From Oscillatoria nigro-viridis PCC 7112 (GTDB taxonomy: Bacteria > Cyanobacteriota > Cyanobacteriia > Cyanobacteriales > Microcoleaceae): DNA of 64,000 nucleotides. How positions within the stretch are numbered: position 1 is the stretch's first letter; each line of letters starts with the position of its first letter. Below are positions 51,944-61,316 of the stretch, piece after piece. The stretch lies in the NCBI RefSeq assembly GCF_000317475.1, contig NC_019729.1:2370501-2434500 (forward strand). The letters run 5' to 3'. A program made the position numbers and the translations under genes. The notes below the pieces were generated by a model, which saw only the letters and a list, made by a program, of their open reading frames with translations, did not search any database and had not been told where the DNA came from.

Positions 51944-53959
51944 ATGGTGAAATTCATGTTAACTTCCGGCCCGATTACCGCTCCCGTTCCCGTTTTTCTA
52001 GTTCTTTTAGCAATCATGCTAATCGCGCCGCTGGTATTTGAGCGCTTGCGACTACCGGGAATAGTCGGTTTAATTATTGCTGGCGTAATTGTCGGGCCCA
52101 ACGGTCTCAATTTGCTGCAACGGGACGCTACTATTGTTTTGTTAGGTACTGTAGGATTGCTGTTTTTGATGTTCCTAGCGGGACTGGAAACTAGCCTCGA
52201 CGACCTAAAACTCAATGCGGACAAAGCTGTTGTATTTGGGCTGGCTACTTTTTCGCTGCCGATGATATTGGGGACGGGAGCGATGCTGCTGTTGGGGTAT
52301 AGCTGGCTGGCTGCAATTTTAGTCGCTTCTTGTTTCGCTACGCACACGCTTTTAGCGCTGCCAATTCTCACAAAATTGGGCTTGATGCGAACTCAGACTG
52401 TTACTGCAACTTTGGGCGGGACTTTAATTACGAATGTGTTGGGACTGTTGGTGCTGGCAATTGTTGTCAAAGCTTACAAAGGAAATCTCACTCTCGAATT
52501 TTGGCTGTTTCTCATTCCATCTCTTGCTATCTACACTTTTGCTACTTTGTGGGGGGTTCCCAAAATCGGTCGCTGGTTTTTTAAGAAATTCGGACACGAC
52601 GAAAATGCCGAATTTATATTTGTATTGGCCACCCTGTTTCTAGTTTCTTATGCAGCAGAAATAATTGAAATCGAGGCAATTATTGGTGCATTTTTATCGG
52701 GAATTGCCATTACTCAACTGATTCCCAAAATGAGTCCCCTGATGAATCGAATTGAGTTTATTGGCAATACGCTGTTTGTGCCGTTTTTTCTGATTTCTGT
52801 GGGGATGTTAATTGACCCGCTAATTTTGGTAAAGCAGCCGCAGTCTTTGTTGGTGGCGGCGGTGATGATTTTAGCTGAGGTGGTGAGCAAGTTTTTGGCA
52901 GCTTGGCTACCGGGGAAATTATTTCGTTTTGAGTTTCCCAGCATTATGGTAATGTTCGGTCTTTCTGTTGCTCAAGCTGCTTCTACTTTGGCGGCGATTA
53001 CGGTTGCTTTTGACATTAAATTGGTCGATCGCGTAACGGTGAACGGCATCATTGCCATGATTTTAGTAACTTGTGTGGCTTCTCCTTGGATTGTATCTCG
53101 GTGGGGTCAAGAAATGCAGCAGCCGGGGTCGAGTTTGCCGGCTGCTACTTCGAGAAAGCATTTAGGGGGAGAGCGAGTTTTAGTGCCTGTTGCCAATCCG
53201 AATACGGAAGATAATTTGCTGCGTTTGGCTTTGATTTTAGCAAAAACATCTCAGGGAACTTTGCTGCCGCTGCATATTTTGTCCGATCGCGGCGAAGCAA
53301 TTTCGCCCGCAGATAAAATGCAGCAAACTCAACTTTTGACGGCTGCGGAAACTGTCGCCCATGCGGCTGCTTGTGCGGTTGAACCGATCGCGAGGATAGA
53401 TGATGCGATCGATCGCGGAATCCTGCGGAGTGCAACCGAACGCGAGGCTAGTTTAATAGTTTGCGGTTGGAAGGGATTTTCCACGACTCGCGACAATTTT
53501 TTTGGCAGCATCATTGACAATGTGGTAAGGCGATCGCCCGTACCCGTACTGATTGCTCGATTTCCCAATCCTCTCCAGAATACAGCCAGAGTTATTGTGG
53601 CAGTAACTGAGGGCGAGTTGACGCAGTTTGGATTTCAGGAAACCGTGGATATTGCTAAGAGTTTAGCCGAGGAACTCAAGGCGAGTTTGCAAGTGTTGTT
53701 GGTGGCGACAAAACGGGAACAAAGCAACAAAAGTGCGGCGGAGGTGGAAATTCTTTCTGAGATACCAGTAAATCGGGTGCGGGGAAATTTTATCAAGCTA
53801 GTTTCCCAGAATTTGTTAGAACACGATTTGCTGATTTTAACAACAATTTCTCAGCAACAAAATTTGTGGGAAAAACCGGGAACTCTCAAGGAACCGGAAG
53901 CGATCGCCAGGACTCACCAAAATATTTCGATGCTTGTTGTTTATTTTCCTGTATCTTGA
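51944..53959 (+). CDS. CPA2-family cation/proton antiporter with C-terminal USP domain
   Basis: 671 aa. The membrane part (about 1-390) has 12 or so hydrophobic segments with the KefB/NapA pattern: RLPGIVGLIIAGVIVGPNG, GTVGLLFLMFLAGLE, a conserved SCFATHTLLALPIL region and FLSGIAITQLIP. The C-terminal half (about 415-671) is a universal-stress-like nucleotide-binding region (RVLVPVANP, ASLIVCGWKGF, PVPVLIARFP). Exchanges Na+ or K+ for H+; the plasma or thylakoid membrane is possible. The stop codon TGA lies within the TTGAGG duplicated by IS1634 copy 2, which starts two bases after it; the coding sequence is unchanged. Confidence 0.92.
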   Translation: MVKFMLTSGPITAPVPVFLVLLAIMLIAPLVFERLRLPGIVGLIIAGVIVGPNGLNLLQRDATIVLLGTVGLLFLMFLAGLETSLDDLKLNADKAVVFGLATFSLPMILGTGAMLLLGYSWLAAILVASCFATHTLLALPILTKLGLMRTQTVTATLGGTLITNVLGLLVLAIVVKAYKGNLTLEFWLFLIPSLAIYTFATLWGVPKIGRWFFKKFGHDENAEFIFVLATLFLVSYAAEIIEIEAIIGAFLSGIAITQLIPKMSPLMNRIEFIGNTLFVPFFLISVGMLIDPLILVKQPQSLLVAAVMILAEVVSKFLAAWLPGKLFRFEFPSIMVMFGLSVAQAASTLAAITVAFDIKLVDRVTVNGIIAMILVTCVASPWIVSRWGQEMQQPGSSLPAATSRKHLGGERVLVPVANPNTEDNLLRLALILAKTSQGTLLPLHILSDRGEAISPADKMQQTQLLTAAETVAHAAACAVEPIARIDDAIDRGILRSATEREASLIVCGWKGFSTTRDNFFGSIIDNVVRRSPVPVLIARFPNPLQNTARVIVAVTEGELTQFGFQETVDIAKSLAEELKASLQVLLVATKREQSNKSAAEVEILSEIPVNRVRGNFIKLVSQNLLEHDLLILTTISQQQNLWEKPGTLKEPEAIARTHQNISMLVVYFPVS

Positions 53960-53961
53960 GG

Positions 53962-56211
53962 CCCACATTCCGCACCCTCAACTGGCACACACGCAGTTGG
54001 GGTGCCCCGTCCGAGTCGATCAGTCGGCTCTAGATGAGTAGAAATACTCTCGCCTGCCGTGTCAGGTGATCGAGCAAGCGATCGATTCAGTTGGAAAATG
54101 TACGAGCGTGTAAATTAACAACAAAAACCAATTATCCCCCGTGCGACGCGGAGGATAAAAATAGTCTAAACTCAAGTAGCAAACAATTCGCTCGATCGAA
54201 TGAAACCCGTGCATCAAGCAACTGAACTCGCCGTCTCTAACCTCGACCATCTTGGTTTAATAGCAGGTCTAGTTGATGAAATAGAAATTGTCCAAAAAAT
54301 CAATGAGTTAGTAGGGGAACAACCGGGTGAGATTGTCAGTCCAGGTCTAGCAGTCAAAGCAATGATTATCAATGGGTTAGGGCTTGTTTCCGCTCCATTA
54401 TACTTATTTCCTAAATTTTTTGAAGGCAAAGCGCTCGAACATTTAATGGGTGAAGGTATTCAAGCATCACACCTGAATGAATACCGTTTAGGTAGAGTAT
54501 TAGACAAGCTATATTTAGCAGGCAGCAGCCAAATATTTACAACTATTGCCGCTTCAGCAGCTCAAAAATTTGAGCTCGATACAGAGACATCCCATTTAGA
54601 TTCAACTTCCTTTCACCTGCATGGCAAATACGAATCCGAGCTACCATCTGTATCTGTTATCGAGCCAGAAACGGCGCTAGATAGCGAAGATAGCGAAGAT
54701 AGCGAGTCAACTAAACCCGTGTCATCTGCCGTGCCAATTAAGATTACCTACGGCTACTCCCGCGATCGCAGACCCGACTTAAAACAATTCATTTTAGATT
54801 TAATTTGTAGTAGCGATGGAGATGTACCGCTATTTTTACGGGTGGGTTCGGGAAATGAATCAGATCGAGCCATATTCGCATCAATTTGTCAGGAGTTTAA
54901 ACAACAGTTAAACCTTGACAGTTTAATGGTTGCAGATAGTGCATTATATTCAGCTCCTAACTTAGAAATGTTAACCAATTTAAGATGGTTAACCCGCGTA
55001 CCGTTGAGTATCAAGCAAGCGCAGCAACTGGTATCTCAGTTAAATGAAGCAGAATTTACCCCCAGTTCTGTGAGTGGATATAGCTGGTCAGAACACAAAA
55101 GTAATTATGGTGGAATTGAACAAAGATGGCTAGTAGTAGAGAGCAGTTTGCGACGCGATTCAGACCGACAAAAACTCGAAAAAAAACTCAAAAAAGCCCA
55201 GGCTGAAGCTGAGAATAAACTGCAAGAACTCTCAAAAATTGAATTTGCTTGTGCCGCCGACGCTGCCGCCGCAGCTCATCGCTTATCCAAACAACTAAAA
55301 TTTTACAATATCACCCAAGTTAGTAGCAAAGAAATTACAGTAAAGACTAATACTAACGATCCAAATGCTCGCGAGAAATCCAGCTCGAAACAGAGATTTA
55401 AAGTTCAAGCAAAACTGGAACCAGATACAGGTGCGATCGCCAAAGAAACCAAAGCCTGTGGCAGGTTTATTCTCGCCACTAATGTGCTGGAAACTCAGCA
55501 ATTAGAGCCTGACGATATGATTGTGAAATACAAAGAACAGCAGTCAGCAGAAAGAGGGTTTGGGTTCTTGAAAGATCCGCTGTTTTTTTACGGACAGTGT
55601 ATTTCTCAAGTCGCCGGAAAGAATCGAAGCTTTGGCATTGGTAATGGGTTTGTGTTTGTTAGTCTATACTTTAGGTCAAAGGTTACTGCGTCACAGTTTG
55701 CAACGCACTAATTCCCAATTGAAAAATCAGTTGGGCAAACAAACTAATCGACCGACGCTCCGTTGGATTTGCCAGATATTTCAATCAATTCATCTGGTGA
55801 GCCTACAAGGGATTCAACAAATTTCTAATTTAACAGCCGAGCGAATGGCTATATTGAACTTGCTGCCGCTCTCCTGTAAGTCTTATTATTTATTAATCTG
55901 AGATCGAGCAGTTTGTTTGATGAGCAAAACTGACAGAAATTTCATAAATATTTGATTCAGTAGTGATGTGTAATTATCAGGCTGCTGGAAATATCTGCTG
56001 TCGATTAATAGTTAATTATGACGGATGAAGGTGTTGTTAGATATCGAGAATCTAGGATTTGCCCGAAAGCAGTTAATTTTCAACTTGCCCCAACAGGTCG
56101 ATGCGATTGTGACCCAACAGGTCGCGGGTATTTTTGATTATTATCTCGGACGAGAGACTCGGACGGAGCACCCCAACTGCGTGTGTGCCAGTTGAGGGTG
56201 CGGAATGTGGG
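53962..56211 (+). mobile_element. IS1634-family insertion sequence, copy 2, 2250 bp
   Basis: The same 44-bp inverted ends as copy 1, at 53962 and 56211. Target duplication TTGAGG at 53956-53961 and 56212-56217. Inserted at the end of the CPA2 gene. One base longer than copy 1 because of the extra T at 55583-55589. Confidence 0.93.
54200..55901 (+). pseudogene. IS1634-family transposase, frameshifted copy
   Basis: The N-terminal 460 residues equal those of the intact copy at 32112-33812. At 55583-55589 there are seven T instead of six, so the frame changes after LKDPLFF and ends at 55711 with an unrelated tail. The remaining C-terminus continues in the other frame to 55901. The catalytic Glu region (YKEQQSAERGFG) is just before the shift and is kept, but the C-terminal 100 residues are lost. 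Probably not functional, though the ends could be used by the intact copy. Confidence 0.93.
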
Positions 56212-56831
56212 TTGAGGAAGATTTTAACCGCCGATGATGTTATGAATCTGCATTCATCTGCGGTTAATATTTTAGGAATAAAGCCAACTGGCACCTTAAA
56301 CAAAGGTATGTCTTTGCGCTCGACTCGCTCTTTCTTTTCTAACTAAGCTGTGGCGGCATTTAAATTGTATGTCTAAAAAAAATCAAGTTTTGTGAGGTGT
56401 CCAGCCCGCAGAGAATATACAATTTAAATGCGCGACAGCTTAAGAGCGGACAAGCCCAACTACATACCTAAAATTTAAGCCCTATTTGTGACAATTGTGT
56501 AAGTCTTATATTTAATCCTAATCCAACAGAATGGCTAGCTAAATTTCTGCTCTTTGGCGGGGTTGGGAAATACACTAGATCGCTCTTTTCACTCGCGAAG
56601 TTTGTATTTGTTGACCTGCAGATTAAAAAATCCTTCAACTCATCATCATTAGCACCCGCACAAGAAGTGTACTTAGGTACGGAATGTGCGATCGGCAAGT
56701 AAATATGCGTAGAGGCCTTGCCGATCGCACTCCGATGGAGGCAATTTCTCGGCATCTAGGACAATATCTCGGTATCTGGGAGAATTTTGAGAATATGGTG
56801 ATCTACCCCCTCATAGTTCAATAAGGTAAAA
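56212..56831. other. intergenic region between IS1634 copy 2 and the hydrolase gene
   Basis: 620 bases with no convincing gene. It contains an imperfect inverted repeat (56345-56441, listed separately). The open frame 56468-56755 (minus) has no recognisable features. Confidence 0.6.
56345..56441. repeat. imperfect inverted repeat of about 26 bp
   Basis: AAGCTGTGGCGGCATTTAAA... at 56345-56370 pairs with ...TTTAAATGCGCGACAGCTT at 56417-56441 with few mismatches; the 46-base middle is A-rich. MITE-like or a hairpin RNA. Confidence 0.65.
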
Positions 56832-58490
56832 ATGAGCATCAGACCAAATTTCAGATGGTTTTCTTCAGTGGCGAGTGTTTTGGGTTCGATTTCGATTAAT
56901 CCTTTCAGCGGCGCGACATCCTCTGTAAAAGCTGCACAAACGGTTGTTGTCCGCAAAGGTATTTTAGAATCGTCAATATCGGTTGCGGATTTGCGCGAAC
57001 TCGCAGAAACAGGAAAAGTCCCCGCCAAACTGCAAGCTTATGCCAATCTCCTGTCTGACGAACAGCGCAGTAAAATCTTTCGGGCGCTGCAAGCGAAAAT
57101 TCCCCTAAATGTAGTCGGCCTGAGCAACTTGCTAAATACTGGCATCGGCACTGCCATCCTGACGGATTTGACTACTGTCATACCCAGGCGCGACGGTGCG
57201 GGTGTGGAAGCGCTGCGAGCGGCTTTGGTGCAGGGAGCGAACGCGCCGGAAGGCTTATCGGTATTGAGTTTCCTTGAATCTTATCCGAGTTCGCCGGTGG
57301 TGGTGGATCTCGATCGAGCTTTCGCAGTTTTGGGAAATATGAACGCAAGTTTTTGGCAAACTCAGCGCTTTATGGCGGCGATCGCGCCTCAGTTAGCAGC
57401 GGTTAAACCCGCGTTTAACCTGCCTTTCGATCCAACCCAAGCAGGCCCTAATTCCATCCGGGTACTCGCACTAGATTTGAACGATAGCGCCCGCAATCGG
57501 CGCATTCCAGTTGACGTGTATTGGTCGAAAGCTGCGACAGCCGACAAACCGACGATCGTCTTTTCTCACGGGTTGGGTTCTGTCCGCACGGATTTGCGCT
57601 ACTTAGCCGAGCATTTGGCGTCTCACGGCTATGTGGTAGCAGCTTTAGAACATCCGGGAAGCAATGAAACGAATACTAATGCTGCGATCGCGGGTAAGTC
57701 TCCCTTGCTAGCTCCTCAAGAGTTTTTAGACCGTCCCAAAGACATCAGTTTTGTACTCGACGAACTGACAAAATTGAACCAAACTGATGATAATTTGCAG
57801 GGGAAAATCGCGATCGACCGATCGGTGATCGTTGGTTATTCCTTTGGCGGCGCTACAGCCTTGTCCTTGGCGGGCGCCGAACTGCAATTGAGCCGACTCA
57901 AACAAAGGTGTCAGGGGGATTTGATTGGGTTCAGCTTGGGCGAAGGCATTCAGTGCGCGGCGGCCGGATTGCCGGAAGAACGGTATCAATTGCGAGATGC
58001 GAGGATTAAAAGGGCGATCGCCATGAATCCGATCGCATCATTACTATTTGGAGAAACGGGTTTGAGTTCCATTCAAATTCCCACATTAATAGTAGCATCT
58101 TCTGCGGACAAAACCACTCCCGCCTTAGCAGAACAAATTGCCGGATTCCCAAAGATTCCATCTCCCAAATGGCTAGTCGGTTTTGTAGGAGGCACCCACT
58201 TAAGCGTCAAAGATCCCAGTACAACTTTAGACCAAGTTCGCAGGCCGAACACAGTAATTAGCGGCGATGAAGTTGTGGGCGACCAAGCTGTTAGCATACG
58301 CAATTATATTAAAGCTGTAACTTTGGCCGCGGCCGCTCAACTAACTGCCGAAGCTGACAAATATGCTGTTTTTCTTACGCCAGAATACGCGCAATTTGCT
58401 TCAACATTGGCAATCCCGGTGCGGCTGGTAACAGAAATTTCCCCGGAAACTAATGCAATAGTGCAAACTTTTATTCAACGGAATAAGTAG
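56832..58490 (+). CDS. alpha/beta hydrolase with DUF1400 N-terminal region
   Basis: 552 aa. The N-terminal part (about 1-170) has a signal-like start and the DUF1400-type sequence with VRKGILESSISVADLRELAE and LDRAFAVLGNMN. The alpha/beta hydrolase domain follows (about 210-500), with oxyanion-loop VFSHGLGS, nucleophile elbow GYSFGGA, and downstream acid/His candidates around ASSADKTTP and FVGGTHLSV. The cysteines at RCQGD and QCAA may pair. Predicted periplasmic or membrane-associated lipase/esterase-like enzyme. Substrate unknown. ATG 56832 follows AAGGTAAAA, no strong Shine-Dalgarno. Confidence 0.9.
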   Translation: MSIRPNFRWFSSVASVLGSISINPFSGATSSVKAAQTVVVRKGILESSISVADLRELAETGKVPAKLQAYANLLSDEQRSKIFRALQAKIPLNVVGLSNLLNTGIGTAILTDLTTVIPRRDGAGVEALRAALVQGANAPEGLSVLSFLESYPSSPVVVDLDRAFAVLGNMNASFWQTQRFMAAIAPQLAAVKPAFNLPFDPTQAGPNSIRVLALDLNDSARNRRIPVDVYWSKAATADKPTIVFSHGLGSVRTDLRYLAEHLASHGYVVAALEHPGSNETNTNAAIAGKSPLLAPQEFLDRPKDISFVLDELTKLNQTDDNLQGKIAIDRSVIVGYSFGGATALSLAGAELQLSRLKQRCQGDLIGFSLGEGIQCAAAGLPEERYQLRDARIKRAIAMNPIASLLFGETGLSSIQIPTLIVASSADKTTPALAEQIAGFPKIPSPKWLVGFVGGTHLSVKDPSTTLDQVRRPNTVISGDEVVGDQAVSIRNYIKAVTLAAAAQLTAEADKYAVFLTPEYAQFASTLAIPVRLVTEISPETNAIVQTFIQRNK

Positions 58491-58932
58491 TCATTACTCA
58501 TTAAGTAGGTAAGCGCTAAAAAAACATAGTATCTTGTACAGTTCTCGACCTAGAACATAATCATTCCTGGGCGCACGCTTCCCTAAAAAACCCGGTTTCT
58601 CCTTGTCGCGAGCGAGCGTATGTGACCAAATTACGTGCAGAGACCGGGTTTTTGCGTCCAGGACTGATAATTGTGTAGGGTGCGAAGTGCGTACCTTACC
58701 GCTATTAGTCATTAGCTAATAATCTGATGTCCGCTGGAACACCTATAATAAAAGTGTTTGTAGTGGTAGTTCGACGGGAAATCATATTGTGACTAGCAGC
58801 CTTTCCTTTTCTCTGCGCGGCTGCTTCGCCCCGAAGGGTGTATTTTTCTTCTAAAGCTGTTACTGATATTTTTTGTCCGTGCAAGGGCAAAATATAACAA
58901 ACTGCTTCCACAAACTCTACTCCCAAACTGCG
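58491..58932. other. intergenic region with hairpins
   Basis: 442 bases. An imperfect hairpin, AAAACCCGGTTTCTCC...AGAGACCGGGTTTTT, at about 58587-58656 ends in a T run on the plus strand and is the probable hydrolase terminator. The short minus-strand open frames here are not supported. Confidence 0.6.
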
Positions 58933-59157
58933 ATGCCTAAAAAAAATCTTATCCCGCTGTTGCTGCTGTTTGCAGCCCTGTTTACCCTTTACGGTGACAC
59001 TTTAACTTTTCTGCCCAAACCTGTAAGAGATACTAGCGTGGCCAGTCGAAAGTTCTTCGTCGGGTTGTGGCCAGATTGGTTGAGACCGAGAGATTTCAAC
59101 GAGAAAAGGCAACAGGATATTGATAAATTGCAAAAAAGTCCTAGTCCCAGTCGATAG
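58933..59157 (+). CDS. small membrane-anchored protein, function unknown
   Basis: 74 aa from ATG 58933 (MPKKNLIPLLLLFAALFTLY). The in-frame upstream ATG at 58873 would add 20 non-conserved-looking residues. One N-terminal hydrophobic anchor, then a conserved-looking VGLWPDWLRPRDFNEKRQQD tail that is probably soluble. I think short cyanobacterial proteins with a FYGD...FLPKP...LGLFP-type layout are its relatives, with no known function. Isolated by palindromes on both sides. Confidence 0.7.
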   Translation: MPKKNLIPLLLLFAALFTLYGDTLTFLPKPVRDTSVASRKFFVGLWPDWLRPRDFNEKRQQDIDKLQKSPSPSR

Positions 59158-59428
59158 TTTTGAGCTACCCGCGAGAAACCCGGTTTCTCTAATAACACCT
59201 AGCCATTTTCTTGTAGGTTGGGTTAAGGGAACCACAACCAAACATGAGGATTTGAGATTGTACATTTGAGATTTTTCCTCCAATCTCAAATCGATTAAAC
59301 TTGAGATTTTAGATTTTCCTCCCAGCCGTAAGGTGTGCATTGCACACCCTACAGATAGAGGATAGGCGTCCAGACTGTTTTAGATTTGTACTCCCATTTA
59401 AAATCTAAAATCTAAAATCTAAAATTGA
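59158..59428. other. intergenic region, convergent genes
   Basis: No gene. Contains another ACCCGGTTTCTC repeat (about 59177), GGTGTGCATTGCACACC palindrome (59331-59347) and the start of a heptanucleotide repeat. Confidence 0.55.
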
Positions 59429-59431
59429 TTA
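59401..59431. repeat. short tandem heptanucleotide repeat (STRR)
   Basis: Over four copies of AAAATCT directly after the ilvC stop codon (ilvC is on the minus strand). Confidence 0.9.
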
Positions 59432-60427
59432 AGCCTGCTTTTTCAACCAGCTAAACATAGCTCGCAAATCTTTACCAACTTCTTCAATAGGATGTTCTGC
59501 TTCCTGACGGCGCATGGAGGTAAAGCCCGGTTTGCCGGCTTGGTTTTCCAGAACGAATTCGCGGGCAAATTGACCGGATTGAATTTCGCTGAGAATTTTG
59601 CGCATTTCGGCGCGGGTTTGATCCGTGACGATGCGGGGGCCGCGAGTTAAATCGCCGTATTCTGCGGTATTGGAGATGCTGTCGCGCATTTTGGCGAGGC
59701 CTCCTTCTACTACTAAGTCAACGATAAGTTTAACTTCGTGCAAACATTCAAAATAAGCTAATTCCGGTTGGTATCCGGCGTCAACTAAAGTTTCAAATCC
59801 AGCTTTAATTAAGGCGCTCAAACCGCCGCACAAAACTACTTGTTCGCCAAAAAGATCAGTTTCTGTTTCTTCGCGGAAAGTGGTTTCCAGGATGCCGGCT
59901 CTGGTGCCGCCGATTCCTTTAGCATAGGCCATTGCCCGATCGCGCGCTTGACCGGAAGCATCTTGATATACTGCAAACAAACTCGGAACGCCTTCCCCTT
60001 GTTCGTAAGTCCGGCGCACCAAGTGTCCGGGGCCTTTGGGCGCAACCATTACTACGTCTACATTGGCAGGGGGAACAACTTGGCCGAAGTGAATGTTAAA
60101 ACCGTGAGCAAATGCTAAAACATTTCCTTCTGAAAGGTTCGGTTCGATTTGTTCTTTGTAAATAGTTTTTTGAACTTCATCGGGCAATAAAATCATGATG
60201 AAGTCAGCAGCGGCGGCTGCTTTGTCTACCGGGTGAACTGTTAAACCCGCGTCGGTTGCTTTGGCTGCAGATTTGCTACCGGGATACAAACCGACAACGA
60301 CATTCATGCCACTGTCTTTGAGGTTAAGGGCGTGGGCGTGTCCTTGGGAACCGTAGCCGATGATAGCAATCGTTTTGTTGGCTAAGAGGTCTAGGTTCGC
60401 GTCGGTGTCGTAATACATACGGGCCAT
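59429..60427 (-). CDS. ilvC: ketol-acid reductoisomerase
   Basis: 332-codon class I enzyme of branched-chain amino acid synthesis, converting acetolactate or acetohydroxybutyrate with NADPH and Mg2+. Start at ATG 60427 ([15 protein letters not shown]); the longer frame to 60478 is leader. NADPH-binding [13 protein letters not shown] (about residues 24-36), catalytic and metal sites in [28 protein letters not shown] and [12 protein letters not shown]. The C-terminal knotted domain is complete. Intact, certainly housekeeping. The ilvBN genes are not in the window. Confidence 0.97.
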   Translation of the reverse strand: MARMYYDTDANLDLLANKTIAIIGYGSQGHAHALNLKDSGMNVVVGLYPGSKSAAKATDAGLTVHPVDKAAAAADFIMILLPDEVQKTIYKEQIEPNLSEGNVLAFAHGFNIHFGQVVPPANVDVVMVAPKGPGHLVRRTYEQGEGVPSLFAVYQDASGQARDRAMAYAKGIGGTRAGILETTFREETETDLFGEQVVLCGGLSALIKAGFETLVDAGYQPELAYFECLHEVKLIVDLVVEGGLAKMRDSISNTAEYGDLTRGPRIVTDQTRAEMRKILSEIQSGQFAREFVLENQAGKPGFTSMRRQEAEHPIEEVGKDLRAMFSWLKKQA

Positions 60428-60811
60428 AGTGCTTGTCTCCTGAGATGCAAATTGGGGGATTGACTGCAAAACTCTCATTTTATCAAAGTAGGGTACTTTT
60501 TTTACAGAAATTTTGAGATTAAGATTTTGGCGGGGGAAAATAAAGGGCGATTCCCTTCGGGATAGCTCCGCTTCACGCGCTGAATTTAGCAGGGTTTCTC
60601 GCCGAGTCTGCGATCGTCAAATATAATTGTCAATAGCGTGCTGTGCATTGGAAAAAACCTCACATCTGGCACCATTCTCAAGAACAGGCTTTCGGGCCTG
60701 TGAAGCGAGAAAATTCACTCTTCGCTTCACAGGTCTGAAAGCCTGTTCATAAAAAGCTTATTGAGAATGGTGCAACATCTCAGAAAAACGCAAATAACTA
60801 ACTTTTGTAAT
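60428..60811. other. intergenic region with dispersed repeats upstream of ilvC
   Basis: Contains GGGCGATTCCCTTCGGGAT (60544) and a large palindrome family member: AACAGGCTTTCGGGCCTGTG, GAAGCGAGAAAATTC, then its inverted half at 60681-60750, flanked by CACCATTCTCAAG and TTGAGAATGGTGCAAC. This is the intact form of the repeat that the IS at 4564 interrupts. Confidence 0.75.
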
Positions 60812-61198
60812 ATGAAAATAAAGGCAATACATCATGTGGCGATTATTTGCTCGGATTACGAAGCATCGAAAAATTTTTATGTAGAAGTATTGGGATGTTC
60901 CATTATCAAAGAAACTTTCCGAACCGAGAGGAATTCTTACAAATTAGATTTGCGAGTCGGAAACGGCGACACCATCGAGCTTTTCTCATTTCCCCATCCT
61001 CCTGAAAGAGTTAACAATCCTGAAGCTTGCGGTTTGAGACATTTAGCTTTTGCAGTTGAAGACATAGAAGCATCAGTTGCTTACTTAAAATCTCAACAAG
61101 TAGAAGTAGAAAAAATTCGCCTTGACGAGATTACCGAAAAACGATTTACATTTTTCCGAGATCCCGACAATTTACCGTTAGAAATTTATGAAATTTAA
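60812..61198 (+). CDS. VOC-family protein (glyoxalase/dioxygenase superfamily)
   Basis: 128 aa from ATG 60812 (MKIKAIHHVAIICSDYEASK); the longer frame begins inside a repeat. One VOC fold: HHVAIICSDYEASKNFYVEV at strand 1 with the first metal His, ELFSFP, then GLRHLAFAVEDIEAS (second His) and FFRDPDNLPLEIYE (Glu). The pattern resembles the YaeR/SMU1112c lineage of glyoxalase-like proteins, often metal dependent. No neighbouring pathway gives a substrate. Single gene. Confidence 0.88.
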   Translation: MKIKAIHHVAIICSDYEASKNFYVEVLGCSIIKETFRTERNSYKLDLRVGNGDTIELFSFPHPPERVNNPEACGLRHLAFAVEDIEASVAYLKSQQVEVEKIRLDEITEKRFTFFRDPDNLPLEIYEI

Positions 61199-61279
61199 GG
61201 ACTAGCCCGATTTTGTAAAATCGCTTTTAAGTCAATAGGTGGGGTGTGCATTGCCCTAAAAACTGCATGATTCATTCCC

Positions 61280-61311
61280 AATCTAAAATCTAAAATCTAA
61301 AATCTAAAATT
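61280..61311. repeat. short tandem heptanucleotide repeat (STRR)
   Basis: AATCTAA/AAAATCT units immediately upstream of the ATG at 61317; fourth copy of the family in this window. Confidence 0.9.
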
Positions 61312-61316
61312 GTATA

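Noticed and set aside
56468-56755. 95-aa minus-strand open frame
   Set aside because: No recognised features, and the sequence around it is repeat-rich.
58494-58926. Two short minus-strand frames
   Set aside because: Lie in a hairpin-rich spacer; no protein signature.
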